From the NCBI GenBank assembly GCA_040757205.1, contig JBFLXL010000003.1, forward strand, positions 1 through 64,000: a stretch of DNA of 64,000 nt. Reading direction: 5' to 3'. The notes beneath the pieces were generated by a model. It worked only from the letters and a program-made list of their open reading frames with translations, was not told where the DNA came from and made no database searches. The position numbers and the translations under genes were made by a program. How positions within the stretch are numbered: position 1 is the stretch's first letter; each line of letters starts with the position of its first letter. The DNA comes from Bacillota bacterium (GTDB taxonomy: Bacteria; Bacillota; Desulfotomaculia; Desulfotomaculales; Desulforudaceae). This document shows positions 1 through 8,022 of the stretch, in pieces.

Positions 1-124
1 CTCGATCCAAGAGGTCCGGGGGCCGGGAACGTCAACTGTCACGGCTCCCGGTGCCATCCACTCCCGGCAATGACGAGTGCCATTGGCACGCGTCAATCAG
101 TGACAAATAGCTCCGGCAGCAACA

Positions 125-227
125 CCCGGCCCCTTAGGGCGGTGCGTTATGCTGGTCAGCTTTCAGGAAGAGGTTCGCGCATCTGAAGATGGTGAGGTTG
201 CCCGGCCCCAGGGCGGTGCGTTATGCT
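125..227. repeat. Two direct repeats upstream of abiV-like gene
   Basis: A block of about 27 bp ending in GGGCGGTGCGTTATGCT occurs at 125-153 and again at 201-227, with a 2-bp difference in length, so the period is 76 bp. The rest of 1-265 shows no gene I can support. The repeat lies just before the AbiV-like start and could be regulatory or a remnant array. Function unknown. Confidence 0.6.
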
Positions 228-265
228 ACAAGTGAGGCGGCGGTTTTTGCAGGGGGTGGGGTCAG

Positions 266-949
266 GTGTTTTCTTTCGACGAGAGCCAGCTGATCAAGGG
301 TTTGCGGAGTTGCCTGGAGAATGCGGACCGGCTGGTTCAGGAGTCGGACCTCCTGTACGGGGCGGGGCACCTGGAGCGGTCCCTGGCGCTGGCGGTGCTG
401 GCTCTGGAAGAACTGGGCAAGCTGATCTGCATCAACGGGCTGGCCTTCTCCCTGACCCACACCAACCAAGGCGAAGAGTCTTTCCACCACGTCCGCAAGA
501 CGCACCAGGCCAAGCTCTCGGCGCTCTACTCCTTCCCCCTGGTCATTTTTCAGTTTGCGGGGCTGAATGAACACGTCTTCGCGGACGAGATGCGCAACAA
601 GAGCATACATAAAATCATTCAGGACTTTCATAGCCATATGGAACGACTTGAACCGTGGATCGGCGGCATCGACAACCTGGAAGGCTTGAACCGCTGGAAG
701 CAACGGGCCCTTTACGTGGACTTCGACGATGAACAGGGTTTCACCGGCCCGTCCGGGTGCGACCCGGAACTGGTGACCGCGGTGCAGGGACTGGCCCGGC
801 ATATGGTCGACGGCCTGAAGAAAGTGCTTCTCGGCAACCTGGACCGTTACGCCGAAGCGATCCGGGCGATCCGCCGTACGGTGACCCCGGAGGAGTTCAG
901 CGAGATTCAGCGGTGGATTACCGAAGAACTCAAGCAGATCAGGGGCTAG
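266..949 (+). CDS. AbiV-family abortive infection / HEPN-like protein
   Basis: The 227-aa protein begins at a GTG that follows a G-rich ribosome-binding sequence (AGGGGGTGGGG). Its N-terminal third has the AbiV pattern: an N-A-rich helix, then a GHLERSLALAVLALEELGK stretch (residues about 47-65), the signature of the AbiV family, whose members are all-helical and HEPN-like. AbiV of Lactococcus blocks phage growth by interfering with translation. Here the gene is alone, upstream of tRNA-Cys, with no partner gene visible, so an anti-phage role is inferred from family only. The rest of the protein is helical and not recognised. Confidence 0.7.
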   Translation: MFSFDESQLIKGLRSCLENADRLVQESDLLYGAGHLERSLALAVLALEELGKLICINGLAFSLTHTNQGEESFHHVRKTHQAKLSALYSFPLVIFQFAGLNEHVFADEMRNKSIHKIIQDFHSHMERLEPWIGGIDNLEGLNRWKQRALYVDFDDEQGFTGPSGCDPELVTAVQGLARHMVDGLKKVLLGNLDRYAEAIRAIRRTVTPEEFSEIQRWITEELKQIRG

Positions 950-1111
950 ACGGACGGCGATTATGTCGGCGGCACTGCAAAACGCCGAAGCCCGGCGGCA
1001 ATCAGCCCGGGACCGACGCCTACCTTCGAGGCGCCCGATCGGTCTCGATCAGCCGATCAGCCCGAGCACCTTGAAACCTGGCGCCGGTTGTGGTAAACTG
1101 AACTTCACCGG

Positions 1112-1187
1112 GGCGGCGTAGCCAAGTGGCTAAGGCGACGGTCTGCAAAACCGTTATTCGGCGGTTCAATTCCGCCCGCCGCCTCCA
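1112..1187 (+). tRNA. tRNA-Cys (GCA)
   Basis: A complete 76-nt cloverleaf: acceptor GGCGGCG pairs with CGCCGCC, the anticodon stem ACGGT/ACCGT closes the loop CTGCAAA (anticodon GCA), the T stem is GGCGG/CCGCC with TTCAATT, and the CCA end is encoded. Confidence 0.95.
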
Positions 1188-1199
1188 AAGAAGATAAGA

Positions 1200-1244
1200 A
1201 CGGCAAGGATTTGCGGGTTCGCAGTCCTTGCCGTCTTGTTTTTT
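1200..1244 (+). terminator. Rho-independent terminator after tRNA-Cys
   Basis: Arms ACGGCAAGGA (1200-1209) and TCCTTGCCGT (1225-1234) form a perfect 10-bp stem followed by CTTGTTTTTT. Confidence 0.9.
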
Positions 1245-1358
1245 CAAGGTCGCTTTCGAGGACAAAGGCCATTAACCCGCGGTAAAACCCGCCGGCGGTT
1301 GAAGGGTTGACGACAACCGAAAAATTGATGGTTTCAACGATTTTTGGGTAAATCCCTA

Positions 1359-1413
1359 TTGACAATCCGGTGCTGGCGGGGTAATCTGTTCATTGAAGAT
1401 TATATATATCTAA
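1359..1413 (+). promoter_or_regulatory. feo promoter with TTA-N8-TAA element
   Basis: TTGACA (1359-1364), a 17-bp spacer and TAATCT (1382-1387) form a good sigma-A promoter. Twelve bases after the -10 lies TTATATATATCTAA (1400-1413), a 14-bp TTA-N8-TAA element. The same arrangement occurs at three other promoters in the window (4578, 17309, 18387), so it is probably an operator overlapping the transcription start. A DtxR/Fur-type iron repressor is the natural candidate for feo, by inference. Confidence 0.7.
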
Positions 1414-1475
1414 GATTATTAACGTTACCGCAGATCATTGGTTTTGCCTAGTTTTTATTAAGGGGTGAGGCGGGG

Positions 1476-1718
1476 ATGGACGCAAAAGAGGCGAAAACGC
1501 TCAACAAGCTCCGGCCCGGGGACGGCGGCAGGGTTGTCGGCGTGGTCGGTTCCGGCCTTCTCAAGCGGCGTATTCTGGAAATGGGCCTCGTGCCCGGTAC
1601 CGAAATCAGGCTGAAAGGGATGGCCCCCCTGGGCGATCCGATTGAGGTGCTGGTGAAGGGTTACAGCCTGACCCTGCGCCGGCGGGAGGCCGAGGCGGTG
1701 ACGGTGGAGGTGGATTAA
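1476..1718 (+). CDS. feoA: Ferrous iron transport protein A (first copy)
   Basis: An 80-aa SH3-like FeoA domain. It carries the family pattern: LRPGDGGRVVGVVG near the N-terminus, then RRILEMGLVPGTEIRL and GDPIEVLVKGYSLTLRR. FeoA is a small cytosolic partner of the FeoB iron channel. It is the first gene of an operon with a second feoA, which starts directly after its TAA, and feoB. The start follows an AAGGGGTGAGG ribosome-binding site. Confidence 0.92.
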   Translation: MDAKEAKTLNKLRPGDGGRVVGVVGSGLLKRRILEMGLVPGTEIRLKGMAPLGDPIEVLVKGYSLTLRRREAEAVTVEVD

Positions 1719-1991
1719 GTGTTGAGTTCGGTACTGCCTCTGGGGTTCCTTGCACCGGGCCGGGAGGCCGTGGTGCGGGAGGTGAGCGGCGGGAAGGAAC
1801 TCCGCCGGCGGTTGGGCGAACTGGGGTTCGTCAGGGGCAGCGTGGTAAGGGTGGTGCAAAGCCAGTCCTGCGGCCCGCTGATCATTTCCCTTGGTGACGG
1901 CCGGGTGGCACTGGGCCGGGGAGCTGCGCAGAAGATCATGGTGGAAGAACTGGATGGTCGAGAAATGGATGGTCGGTCGCCGGTCAAATAG
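1719..1991 (+). CDS. feoA: Ferrous iron transport protein A (second copy)
   Basis: A 90-aa FeoA-domain protein starting with GTG immediately after the stop of the first copy, so it is translationally coupled. It has [17 protein letters not shown] and [17 protein letters not shown], matching the FeoA fold, but is clearly divergent from the upstream copy rather than a recent duplicate. Paired FeoA proteins before FeoB are common in clostridial feo operons. The C-terminal tail of about 15 residues has no counterpart in the first copy. Confidence 0.9.
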   Translation: MLSSVLPLGFLAPGREAVVREVSGGKELRRRLGELGFVRGSVVRVVQSQSCGPLIISLGDGRVALGRGAAQKIMVEELDGREMDGRSPVK

Positions 1992-2026
1992 CGAGTGATT
2001 TGAATTTTATTCATTGGGGGGGCGAA

Positions 2027-4072
2027 ATGGTGCAGTCAAGCCAAGCGGCGGCGAAAGCACCGAAAGAGATTACCGTCGGTCTGGCCGGCAACCCGAATTC
2101 CGGCAAGACCTCGATGTTCAACAACCTGACCGGGGCGCGGCAGCACGTGGGGAACTGGCCGGGGGTCACGGTCGAGAAAAAGGAAGGCCGGCACATCCGG
2201 GACGATGTGGTCGTCCGGGTGGTCGACCTGCCGGGCACGTACAGCCTGGGGGCCTTCTCGGAGGACGAGGCGGTGGCCCGGAACTACATCCTCTCCGGAG
2301 AACCGGACCTGGTGATCAACATCGTCGACGCCTCCAACCTGGAGCGCAATCTGTACCTCACCACCCTGCTCATGGAGATGGGCGCCAATGTGGTTATTGC
2401 CCTGAACATGTTTGACGAGGCCGAAAAGAAGCAGATCAGGATTGATCTGGAGGCTTTTGCCGGAATCCTGGGCGTGCCCGTGGTGCCCACCGTGGCCGTG
2501 CGCAACAAGGGCACTTCCGAACTGGTGGCCGCGGCGGTCGGTGCGGCCGGGAAAGGACCGGGCCGGGCCTTCACGGTGAACTACGGCAAAGAGGCCGAGC
2601 CGGGCATTGCCAGGCTGGAGGCGGCCCTGGCCGGGGTGGAGACAATCCGGAACCTGCCCGGGCGCTGGGTGGCCGTCAAGCTGCTGGAAGGTGACGAGAG
2701 CATTTACGGCCGGGTGATGCAATCCCCGCGGGCCGGCGAGATCATTAAGCTGCGCGACGAGGTGGCCGCGCACATTGAGCGTGTAACCGGACTGGACCCG
2801 GAATCCCTGTTCGCCGACCGGCGCTACGGGTTCATCGGGGGGCTGATCAGGGAAACGGTGACCCGCAAGAGCACCGTCGAAGACCGCCTGTCCGTCTCCG
2901 ACCGGATCGACCGCGTGGTGACCAACCGCCTTCTCGGCATACCAATTTTCTTCCTGTCCATGTATGCGGTGTTCCAATTCACCTTTGTTTTGGGCGACCC
3001 GCTGATCGGTTACGTGGAGGCGTTCTTCGGGTGGCTGGGCGCTAGTGCCGGAGCGCTCATCGCCAACGAACTGATCGCTTCTCTGGTGGCCGACGGCATC
3101 ATCGGGGGCGTCGGCTCGGTGTTGGTCTTTATCCCGCCGATCTTCCTGATCTTCTTCGCCATTTCCCTGCTCGAGGACAGCGGTTACATGGCGCGCGCGG
3201 CCTACGTCATGGACCGCTTTATGCACCGGCTGGGGCTGCACGGCAAGTCCTTCATTCCGCTTTTGGTCGGTTTCGGCTGCAACGTGCCGGCGATTATGGC
3301 CTGCCGCACCCTGGAGAACCGGCGTGACCGGATGATCACCATCCTGATCACCCCGCTGATGTCCTGCGCGGCCCGGCTGCCGGTTTACGTGCTTTTTGTG
3401 GGCGTCTTCTTCGCCGCCTATCAGGGTCTGGTCATCTTTTCCCTGTATCTTCTCGGGATCGTCCTGGCGATTGTGATGGGTGTTTTGTTCAAGCGCTTCC
3501 TGTTCAAGGGCGAAGTGTCGCCCTTCGTGATGGAACTGCCCCCCTACCGGGTGCCCACCCTCAAAGGGGTGCTCATCCACATGTGGGAACGGGGCTGGGC
3601 CTTTATCAAGCGGGCGGGGACGGTCATCTTCTCGGTCGTCATCATTGTCTGGGTTCTGGCCAGTCTGCCCGCCGGCGCGGAGTTCGCCGGCCGGGAGAGC
3701 TATCTGGGCGCCATCGGCGGCTTCATGGCGCCGGTCTTTGCGCCGCTCGGATTCGGCACCTGGGAAGCGGCGGCCGCCCTCATCTTCGGCCTGCTGGCCA
3801 AGGAGGTCGTGGTCGGCACGCTCGGCGTGGTTTACGGCATCGGGGAGGAGGGGCTGGCCGCGGCGATTCAGACCTACTGGACGCCGCTCTCGGCCTACGC
3901 TTTCATGGTGATGTCCCTCATTTACATTCCCTGCGCGGCCACCATCGCCACCATCAAAAGAGAGACCAATTCGTGGCGCTGGACCGGTTTCGCGGTGGCT
4001 TACAGCCTGACCCTCGGCTGGGTAATGGCCTTTCTGGTTTACCAGGGCGGGCGGTTGCTCGGCCTCGGTTGA
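2027..4072 (+). CDS. feoB: Ferrous iron transporter FeoB
   Basis: An inner-membrane GTP-dependent Fe(II) transporter of 681 aa. The cytosolic G domain shows G1 GNPNSGKT (residues 21-28), DLPGTYSLG as the G3 region, and NMFD as G4. It is followed by a helical GDI-like region and a polytopic C-terminal half with the two Gate regions (including [13 protein letters not shown] and the [12 protein letters not shown] segment). I chose ATG 2027 because a GGGGGGGCG site lies 5 nt upstream; an in-frame TTG at 2000 would add nine residues without a site. It is third in the feoA-feoA-feoB operon. Confidence 0.95.
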   Translation: MVQSSQAAAKAPKEITVGLAGNPNSGKTSMFNNLTGARQHVGNWPGVTVEKKEGRHIRDDVVVRVVDLPGTYSLGAFSEDEAVARNYILSGEPDLVINIVDASNLERNLYLTTLLMEMGANVVIALNMFDEAEKKQIRIDLEAFAGILGVPVVPTVAVRNKGTSELVAAAVGAAGKGPGRAFTVNYGKEAEPGIARLEAALAGVETIRNLPGRWVAVKLLEGDESIYGRVMQSPRAGEIIKLRDEVAAHIERVTGLDPESLFADRRYGFIGGLIRETVTRKSTVEDRLSVSDRIDRVVTNRLLGIPIFFLSMYAVFQFTFVLGDPLIGYVEAFFGWLGASAGALIANELIASLVADGIIGGVGSVLVFIPPIFLIFFAISLLEDSGYMARAAYVMDRFMHRLGLHGKSFIPLLVGFGCNVPAIMACRTLENRRDRMITILITPLMSCAARLPVYVLFVGVFFAAYQGLVIFSLYLLGIVLAIVMGVLFKRFLFKGEVSPFVMELPPYRVPTLKGVLIHMWERGWAFIKRAGTVIFSVVIIVWVLASLPAGAEFAGRESYLGAIGGFMAPVFAPLGFGTWEAAAALIFGLLAKEVVVGTLGVVYGIGEEGLAAAIQTYWTPLSAYAFMVMSLIYIPCAATIATIKRETNSWRWTGFAVAYSLTLGWVMAFLVYQGGRLLGLG

Positions 4073-4120
4073 TCCGGGCCGGCGCCGCGGGTTTTTTGTT
4101 TGAGGACGGAAAAAGTGTTA

Positions 4121-4180
4121 GGGGCCAGACCCCTTTTCTTGCCCCGGGCTGCGGCGGAAAAAGGGGCCAGGCCTCTTTTT
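4121..4180. repeat. Two REP-like hairpins after feoB
   Basis: AGGGGCCAGACCCCT (4121-4135) and a longer hairpin at 4158-4180 (AAAAAGGGGCC, A, GGCCTCTTTTT) lie in the 138-bp gap between feoB and the Cys-rich gene. They resemble the GGGGACWGTCCCC palindromes seen elsewhere in the window and could attenuate transcription into the next gene. Confidence 0.6.
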
Positions 4181-4210
4181 GGGCATGTTTGAGGACGGGA
4201 GGCGGGTAGC

Positions 4211-4393
4211 GTGGAAACGGTGGTTATCGTCGGCATCGGCATCGCGGCGGTCGTGCTCATCGGTTTGCAGTTTCGGGGCAAGATGAACCCCAAAGACGGT
4301 TCGTCGTCCGGTTGCGGCTGCGGCTCGGGCTCGGGCTGCGGCGGGCGCACAGGCACCGAAAAGCATTGCTCGGACGACCGGAACCGGTCTTAA
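4211..4393 (+). CDS. FeoB-associated Cys-rich membrane protein
   Basis: A 60-aa protein: one N-terminal transmembrane helix (VVIVGIGIAAVVLIGLQF), a short KMNPKD linker, then a cysteine/glycine cluster (GCGCGSGSGCGG) and one more Cys near the end. This is the layout of the FeoB-associated Cys-rich family, found next to feoB in many Firmicutes and proposed to handle iron at the membrane. It starts with GTG after a GGGAGGCGGG site and lies directly downstream of feoB. Confidence 0.85.
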   Translation: METVVIVGIGIAAVVLIGLQFRGKMNPKDGSSSGCGCGSGSGCGGRTGTEKHCSDDRNRS

Positions 4394-4409
4394 ACCAGAG
4401 CAAAGAAAA

Positions 4410-4448
4410 GAGCAAGAAAAAGGGGGACAGTCCCCCTTTTTCTTGCTC
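4410..4448. repeat. REP-like palindrome, copy A
   Basis: A 39-bp near-perfect palindrome with 19-bp arms: GAGCAAGAAAAAGGGGGAC, centre A, and the complementary arm. Related copies lie at 4504, 11920 and 60656. It probably also acts as a bidirectional terminator for the feo operon. Confidence 0.85.
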
Positions 4449-4503
4449 AGTGCAGAAGGCTACATCGCTGTAGCCGTCAGGGCGAGGATCACATCTACTC
4501 GGC

Positions 4504-4530
4504 AAAAAAGGGGGACTGTCCCCCTTTTTT
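4504..4530. repeat. REP-like palindrome, copy B
   Basis: AAAAAAGGGGGAC, T, then the complementary arm ending in T6. It shares the AAAAGGGGGACWGTCCCC core with copy A, 55 bp upstream. Confidence 0.85.
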
Positions 4531-4577
4531 GGTGGGCGGGTCCGCAGAAAATTTTTCGTTTTCTTGCGGGGTTTTCA

Positions 4578-4650
4578 TTGACAAGCTCGGCCGGGTCGGA
4601 TAAACTAGGGATAAAGTTAAGGTACCTTAATATTATTAAGGTCCTTTACT
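4578..4650 (+). promoter_or_regulatory. Promoter of DUF2325 gene with palindromic operator
   Basis: TTGACA (4578-4583), a 17-bp spacer and TAAACT (4601-4606). Ten bases downstream is the perfect 14-bp palindrome TTAAGGTACCTTAA (4617-4630), followed by a second imperfect copy, TTAAGGTCCTTTA (from 4636). The placement matches the elements at the feo, 17.3-kb and 18.4-kb promoters. Confidence 0.75.
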
Positions 4651-4669
4651 AAATGCGGGGGGTTATAAG

Positions 4670-4999
4670 ATGTCTATTCTGATCATCGGCGGAGACAGGC
4701 TGGGCAGCATTTTGGACAACCTGCGCCGTCTCGGATTCAAGGATATCCGGCACGTTTCCGGGCGCAAAAAGGGCGACCTGGAGCTTAAGGTCACCCAAAA
4801 CGTGGATGTCGTGCTCGTCTTAACGGACTACGTGAACCACGGGCTGGCCCGGAAGATCAAGGGAACCTGCCGGAATGGACCTTGCCGGACCGTCTTCGCG
4901 CGTCGTGCCTGGTGCCACATCAAAAGCGAGATGGACCGGGTACTGTGCGATGAGTGCTGCGGTGCCGGAAGCTGTCCCCGCCGCGCCAAGGGAGCCTGA
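4670..4999 (+). CDS. DUF2325 family protein with Cys-rich C-terminus
   Basis: A 109-aa protein. Residues 1-85 match the DUF2325 family: SILIIGGDRLGSILDNLR, HVSGRKKGD, then VVLVLTDYVNHGLARKIK and VFARRAWCHIKSEM. The last 20 residues add a cluster of cysteines (LCDECCGAGSCPRR), which suggests metal or redox sensing. The molecular role of the family is unknown. The gene is driven by a promoter carrying the TTAAGGTACCTTAA operator and precedes an HD-GYP gene. The start follows a GGGGGG site. Confidence 0.8.
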   Translation: MSILIIGGDRLGSILDNLRRLGFKDIRHVSGRKKGDLELKVTQNVDVVLVLTDYVNHGLARKIKGTCRNGPCRTVFARRAWCHIKSEMDRVLCDECCGAGSCPRRAKGA

Positions 5000-5002
5000 G
5001 GC

Positions 5003-5186
5003 GGATGGTCGCACGGCCGGGTCTGATGGTGTGTAGCAATGCGCTCGAAGGAGAACACACCAAAACCGTATTTGGGGATGGTCGCACGGCCGGATCTGAT
5101 GGTGTGTAGCGTCGTCCCGCCCGCCGTTGACCGGAGCGCCTACGAGTTGGGGATGGTCGCCCGACTGGATCTGATGGTGATGTAGC
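5003..5186. repeat. Three 35-36 bp direct repeats, period 73-75 bp
   Basis: Copies at 5003-5037, 5076-5110 and 5151-5186 begin GGATGGTCGCACGGCCGG and end GATGGTGTGTAGC. The third is more divergent and has one extra base. The intervals are 38 and 40 bp and unrelated. The size classes look CRISPR-like, but there are only three copies and no cas gene. The repeats sit between the DUF2325 gene and the HD-GYP gene. Confidence 0.75.
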
Positions 5187-5244
5187 CAGGTTTGTCTCGG
5201 CAAGGGGACGTCAGGTCCGGCAAACGTCGTAGAGAAACTCGGAA

Positions 5245-5949
5245 ATGGAGAGATGGGTCTTGCGGGTATTAGTCGCCGAAAATTCCCGGTGCACGTGCTG
5301 CATGGGTGCCGCGCCCGCAACCGTCCCCGCCGTGCCGCAGGAGCAAAAGCCCGACTTGTACGACGTCTATCACGACACCATCGAATGCCTGGTGGCGGCC
5401 CTGGACACCCGGGATCATTACTCCGCCGGGCATTCGTCGCGGGTGGCCGATATGGCGGTACGGCTGGGCGCCGCCGCCGGGCTGGCCGGAGAGGACCTGG
5501 AAACCCTGCACATCGCCGCCCACCTGCACGATATCGGGAAAATCGGCATCCCGGATGCCATCCTCTTCAAAACCGGCCGGTTGACGGAGCCGGAGATGAA
5601 GACCGTACAGAGGCATCCGGTTCTCGGGAGCGACATCTTGCGTTCTTCTCCGGCACTGGCGGAGGTATCGCGCATCGTGCTGTACCACCACGAGCGGTGG
5701 GACGGCGGCGGTTACCCGTCAGGCCTGGCTGGTACGGCCATTCCGCCGGGTTCCCGGATCATCGCCGTTTGTGACGCCATTAACGCCATGCTTACCGACC
5801 GGCCCTACCGGAAGGCGCTGTCCTGGGAGCAGTGCGCCGAAGAGGTCTTGCGGGGTTGCGGCCGCCAGTTCGACGCTCGCCTGGCGCGCCTGGTCCTTGA
5901 AAAACCGCTGCGCACCGAGTTTCGGGAGTATTATCGGACCATTGCCTGA
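5245..5949 (+). CDS. HD-GYP domain cyclic-di-GMP phosphodiesterase-like protein
   Basis: A 234-aa protein. After a variable 40-residue N-terminus with CTCC, the HD-GYP domain runs to the end. It contains HSSRVADMA, the HD motif in HLHDIGKIGIPD, HH in LYHHERWDGGGYPSGL (the GYP loop), and VCDAINAMLTDRPYRKAL. These are the metal ligands and GYP signature of c-di-GMP phosphodiesterases. There is no receiver or sensor domain, so it acts as a stand-alone domain. The Shine-Dalgarno before 5245 is weak, and an internal start near 5305 is possible. A paralogue lies at 17588. Confidence 0.85.
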   Translation: MERWVLRVLVAENSRCTCCMGAAPATVPAVPQEQKPDLYDVYHDTIECLVAALDTRDHYSAGHSSRVADMAVRLGAAAGLAGEDLETLHIAAHLHDIGKIGIPDAILFKTGRLTEPEMKTVQRHPVLGSDILRSSPALAEVSRIVLYHHERWDGGGYPSGLAGTAIPPGSRIIAVCDAINAMLTDRPYRKALSWEQCAEEVLRGCGRQFDARLARLVLEKPLRTEFREYYRTIA

Positions 5950-6046
5950 CCTTTGTTTCAGGTAACCGGTTTGCTTGAACCAGGTGTGATATTCTGTGAC
6001 CGGCAAAAAGGAGCTGATGATCGCCCAAAGTCAGGATACAAGGGGG

Positions 6047-6256
6047 TTGACTTCGCCGCGACGCGGTGATAAAATGAGCGAAACACCGCACGGCAAGGTA
6101 TGGAATCTTGGGTCGGTGTGGTTGATTCGCGCGGAAGGTCGTACGTGTTGTGGGCGGCGGTTCGTAATTCAATAGCCCGCCGGGAGTAAAGCACGAGTTA
6201 CGGGGGTCAAGGAGGCCTCATCCCCATTCGGATTTGGGGATGTGGCCTCTTTTTTC
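6047..6256 (+). ncRNA. Putative structured leader or small RNA with own promoter and terminator
   Basis: TTGACT (6047-6052), a 17-bp spacer and TAAAAT (6070-6075) predict a start near 6082. The transcript would run about 175 nt with no open frame preceded by a ribosome-binding site. It ends in a strong terminator: GAGGCC and CATCCCCA pair across TTCGGATT up to 6249, followed by T6. Internal stems can be drawn (ACACCG/CGGTGT; GGCGG/CCGCC). It lies 150 nt before the nickel/peptide-type importer on the same strand, so it is either a terminator-controlled leader of that operon or a separate small RNA. I could not match it to 6S, cobalamin or NiCo riboswitch motifs. Confidence 0.5.
6212..6256 (+). 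terminator. Intrinsic terminator upstream of the importer operon
   Basis: A stem of about 14 bp with an inner GGGGA/TCCCC part and an outer GAGGCC/GGCCTC part, directly followed by a TTTTTT tract. Confidence 0.88.
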
Positions 6257-6405
6257 TATTTAGCAGGGGGTGGTTGCGACTCTTTTCCGGGATGTAGCCG
6301 GGGGCGGATGAGTTGCGAAGGGGAGGGTGAGCGCTTAAACCGCAGTAGGCAAAAACTTGTCTTGACAATGGGGGTCCACCTTAAGTTTGAAGGGGAGTGT
6401 GGGGA

Positions 6406-8019
6406 ATGAACATAAACCGAAAAGTGCTTGCCTTGGTGCTGGCTATCTCTTTGGCGGCGGGCTCGGTTGCCGGTTGTGCGGGGCCGAGGGGCACGGGGGC
6501 CGATTCGACGGGGGCGCTGAAAAACGAACTGGTGCTGGCCATCAGCCGCGAGCCCCGTGGCGGCTTTGACCCCACCACCGGATGGGGCCGGCGCGGGCAG
6601 CCGATTTTTCACAGCACGCTGCTCGCGCGCGATAACGACCTCAACGTAGTCAACGACCTGGCCACCGGGTATGAAGTAAGCAGCGACGGCCTGACCTGGA
6701 CGGTCACCATCCGTGAGGACGCGAAGTTCTCGGACGGTCATCCGGTGACGGCCGCAGATGTCGCGTATACTTTCGACTCGGCCGCGAAAAGCGGCGGGGT
6801 TGTTGACCTCACCGTCCTGGAAAGCGCCGAGGCCGTCGACGACAAGACCGTTGTGTTCAAGCTAAAGGAACCGCAGTCGCTGTTCTTAAGCCCGCTGATC
6901 GCCACCGGAATCGTGCCGAAACACGCTCACGGGCCCGGTTACGCCCAAAATCCGATCGTCGGCTCCGGTCCCTACAAATTCGTGCAGTGGGACAAGGGAC
7001 AGCAATTGATCGTCGAGGCTAACCCCTTGTATTACGGACCCAAGCCATATTTCCAGAAGCTTACTTTTCTGTTTTTGGAAGAGGATGCGGCCTTTGCCGC
7101 GGCCAAAGCCGGGCAGGTTGACGTTGTGTACGTGCCCCACAGTCTCGCCATACGTGGAGTTCCCGGAATGCGCCTCCTGGCCGTGGATAGTGTGGACAAC
7201 CGCGGCATCGGGTTCCCGTCGGTACCGTCCGGGCGTAAGACTGCGGACGGACATCCGGTTGGAAACGATGTGACGGCCGACGTCGCCATCCGCAAAGCCG
7301 TCAACGTGGCTGTCGACCGGCGGGCGCTTGTCGACGGTGTGCTGGAAGGTTTCGGGAGTCCGGCCTACACCGCGTGCGACCACCTGCCCTGGTGGAACCC
7401 GGAAACGGTGATCAAGGATGCCGACCCCGAAGAGGCGAAACGGCTGCTGGCCGAAGGAGGCTGGCAAGACCGCAACGGTGACGGTGTTCTGGAGAAAGGC
7501 GCCCTTCAGGCCAGGTTCACGCTGCTCCATCCGGCCGGCGACGCCACCCGCCAGGCATTGGCCCTTGCGGTCGCGGACATGGTCAAGCCGTTGGGGATTG
7601 ACATCAGGGTCGAGGGAAAGAGCTGGGACGACATCAAGAGGATGATGCACGCCAATGCGGTGCTTTTCGGCTGGGGCAGTCACGATCCGCTGGAGACGTA
7701 CAACCTTTACAGCAGTAAAACAGCCGGAGTCGGGTGGTTCAACGCCGGCTTTTACAGCAACCCGGTGGTGGACGGTTACATGGAAAAGGCGCTGGCCGCA
7801 ACCGACGAGAACACGGCGAACAAATACTGGAAGAAGGCCCAGTGGGACGGCACGACGGGTTGGAGCGCCAGGGGCGACGCGCCGTGGGCCTGGTTGGTGA
7901 ACCTTGATCACTGCTACTTCGTCAGAGAGGACCTTGACACCGGCCGGCAGCGAATCCAACCGCACGGGCACGGCTGGCCGTTTCTGGCGAACATTGCCGA
8001 GTGGACCTGGAAGAAATAG
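6406..8019 (+). CDS. ABC transporter substrate-binding lipoprotein, nickel/peptide family 5
   Basis: A 537-aa extracellular solute-binding protein. The signal peptide ends in a lipobox (AGSVAGC, Cys about residue 23). The body has family-5 features: GWGRRGQPIFHSTLL, LATGYEVSSDGLTWTVTIR, GSGPYKFVQWDKGQQLIVEANP and the DGDGVLE-type insert. Such HSTLL-type proteins lie in NikZ/CntA-like nickel or metallophore systems as well as peptide systems. The [NiFe] hydrogenase in the same window makes nickel supply plausible, but the substrate is inferred. ATG 6406 has an AAGGGGAG site. It is the first gene of a five-gene importer operon. Confidence 0.85.
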   Translation: MNINRKVLALVLAISLAAGSVAGCAGPRGTGADSTGALKNELVLAISREPRGGFDPTTGWGRRGQPIFHSTLLARDNDLNVVNDLATGYEVSSDGLTWTVTIREDAKFSDGHPVTAADVAYTFDSAAKSGGVVDLTVLESAEAVDDKTVVFKLKEPQSLFLSPLIATGIVPKHAHGPGYAQNPIVGSGPYKFVQWDKGQQLIVEANPLYYGPKPYFQKLTFLFLEEDAAFAAAKAGQVDVVYVPHSLAIRGVPGMRLLAVDSVDNRGIGFPSVPSGRKTADGHPVGNDVTADVAIRKAVNVAVDRRALVDGVLEGFGSPAYTACDHLPWWNPETVIKDADPEEAKRLLAEGGWQDRNGDGVLEKGALQARFTLLHPAGDATRQALALAVADMVKPLGIDIRVEGKSWDDIKRMMHANAVLFGWGSHDPLETYNLYSSKTAGVGWFNAGFYSNPVVDGYMEKALAATDENTANKYWKKAQWDGTTGWSARGDAPWAWLVNLDHCYFVREDLDTGRQRIQPHGHGWPFLANIAEWTWKK

Positions 8020-8022
8020 GCG

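Noticed and set aside
2036-3580. 514-aa open frame opposite feoB
   Set aside because: A GC-rich antisense shadow with Gln/His/Gly-rich composition; feoB on the other strand is certain.
5003-5186. CRISPR array
   Set aside because: Only three imperfect copies, the third with an insertion, no leader or cas gene in the window. Kept as a repeat only.
6047-6256. 6S RNA, cobalamin or NiCo riboswitch
   Set aside because: Size and promoter fit a small RNA, but I could not find the conserved boxes of these classes, so no class is assigned.
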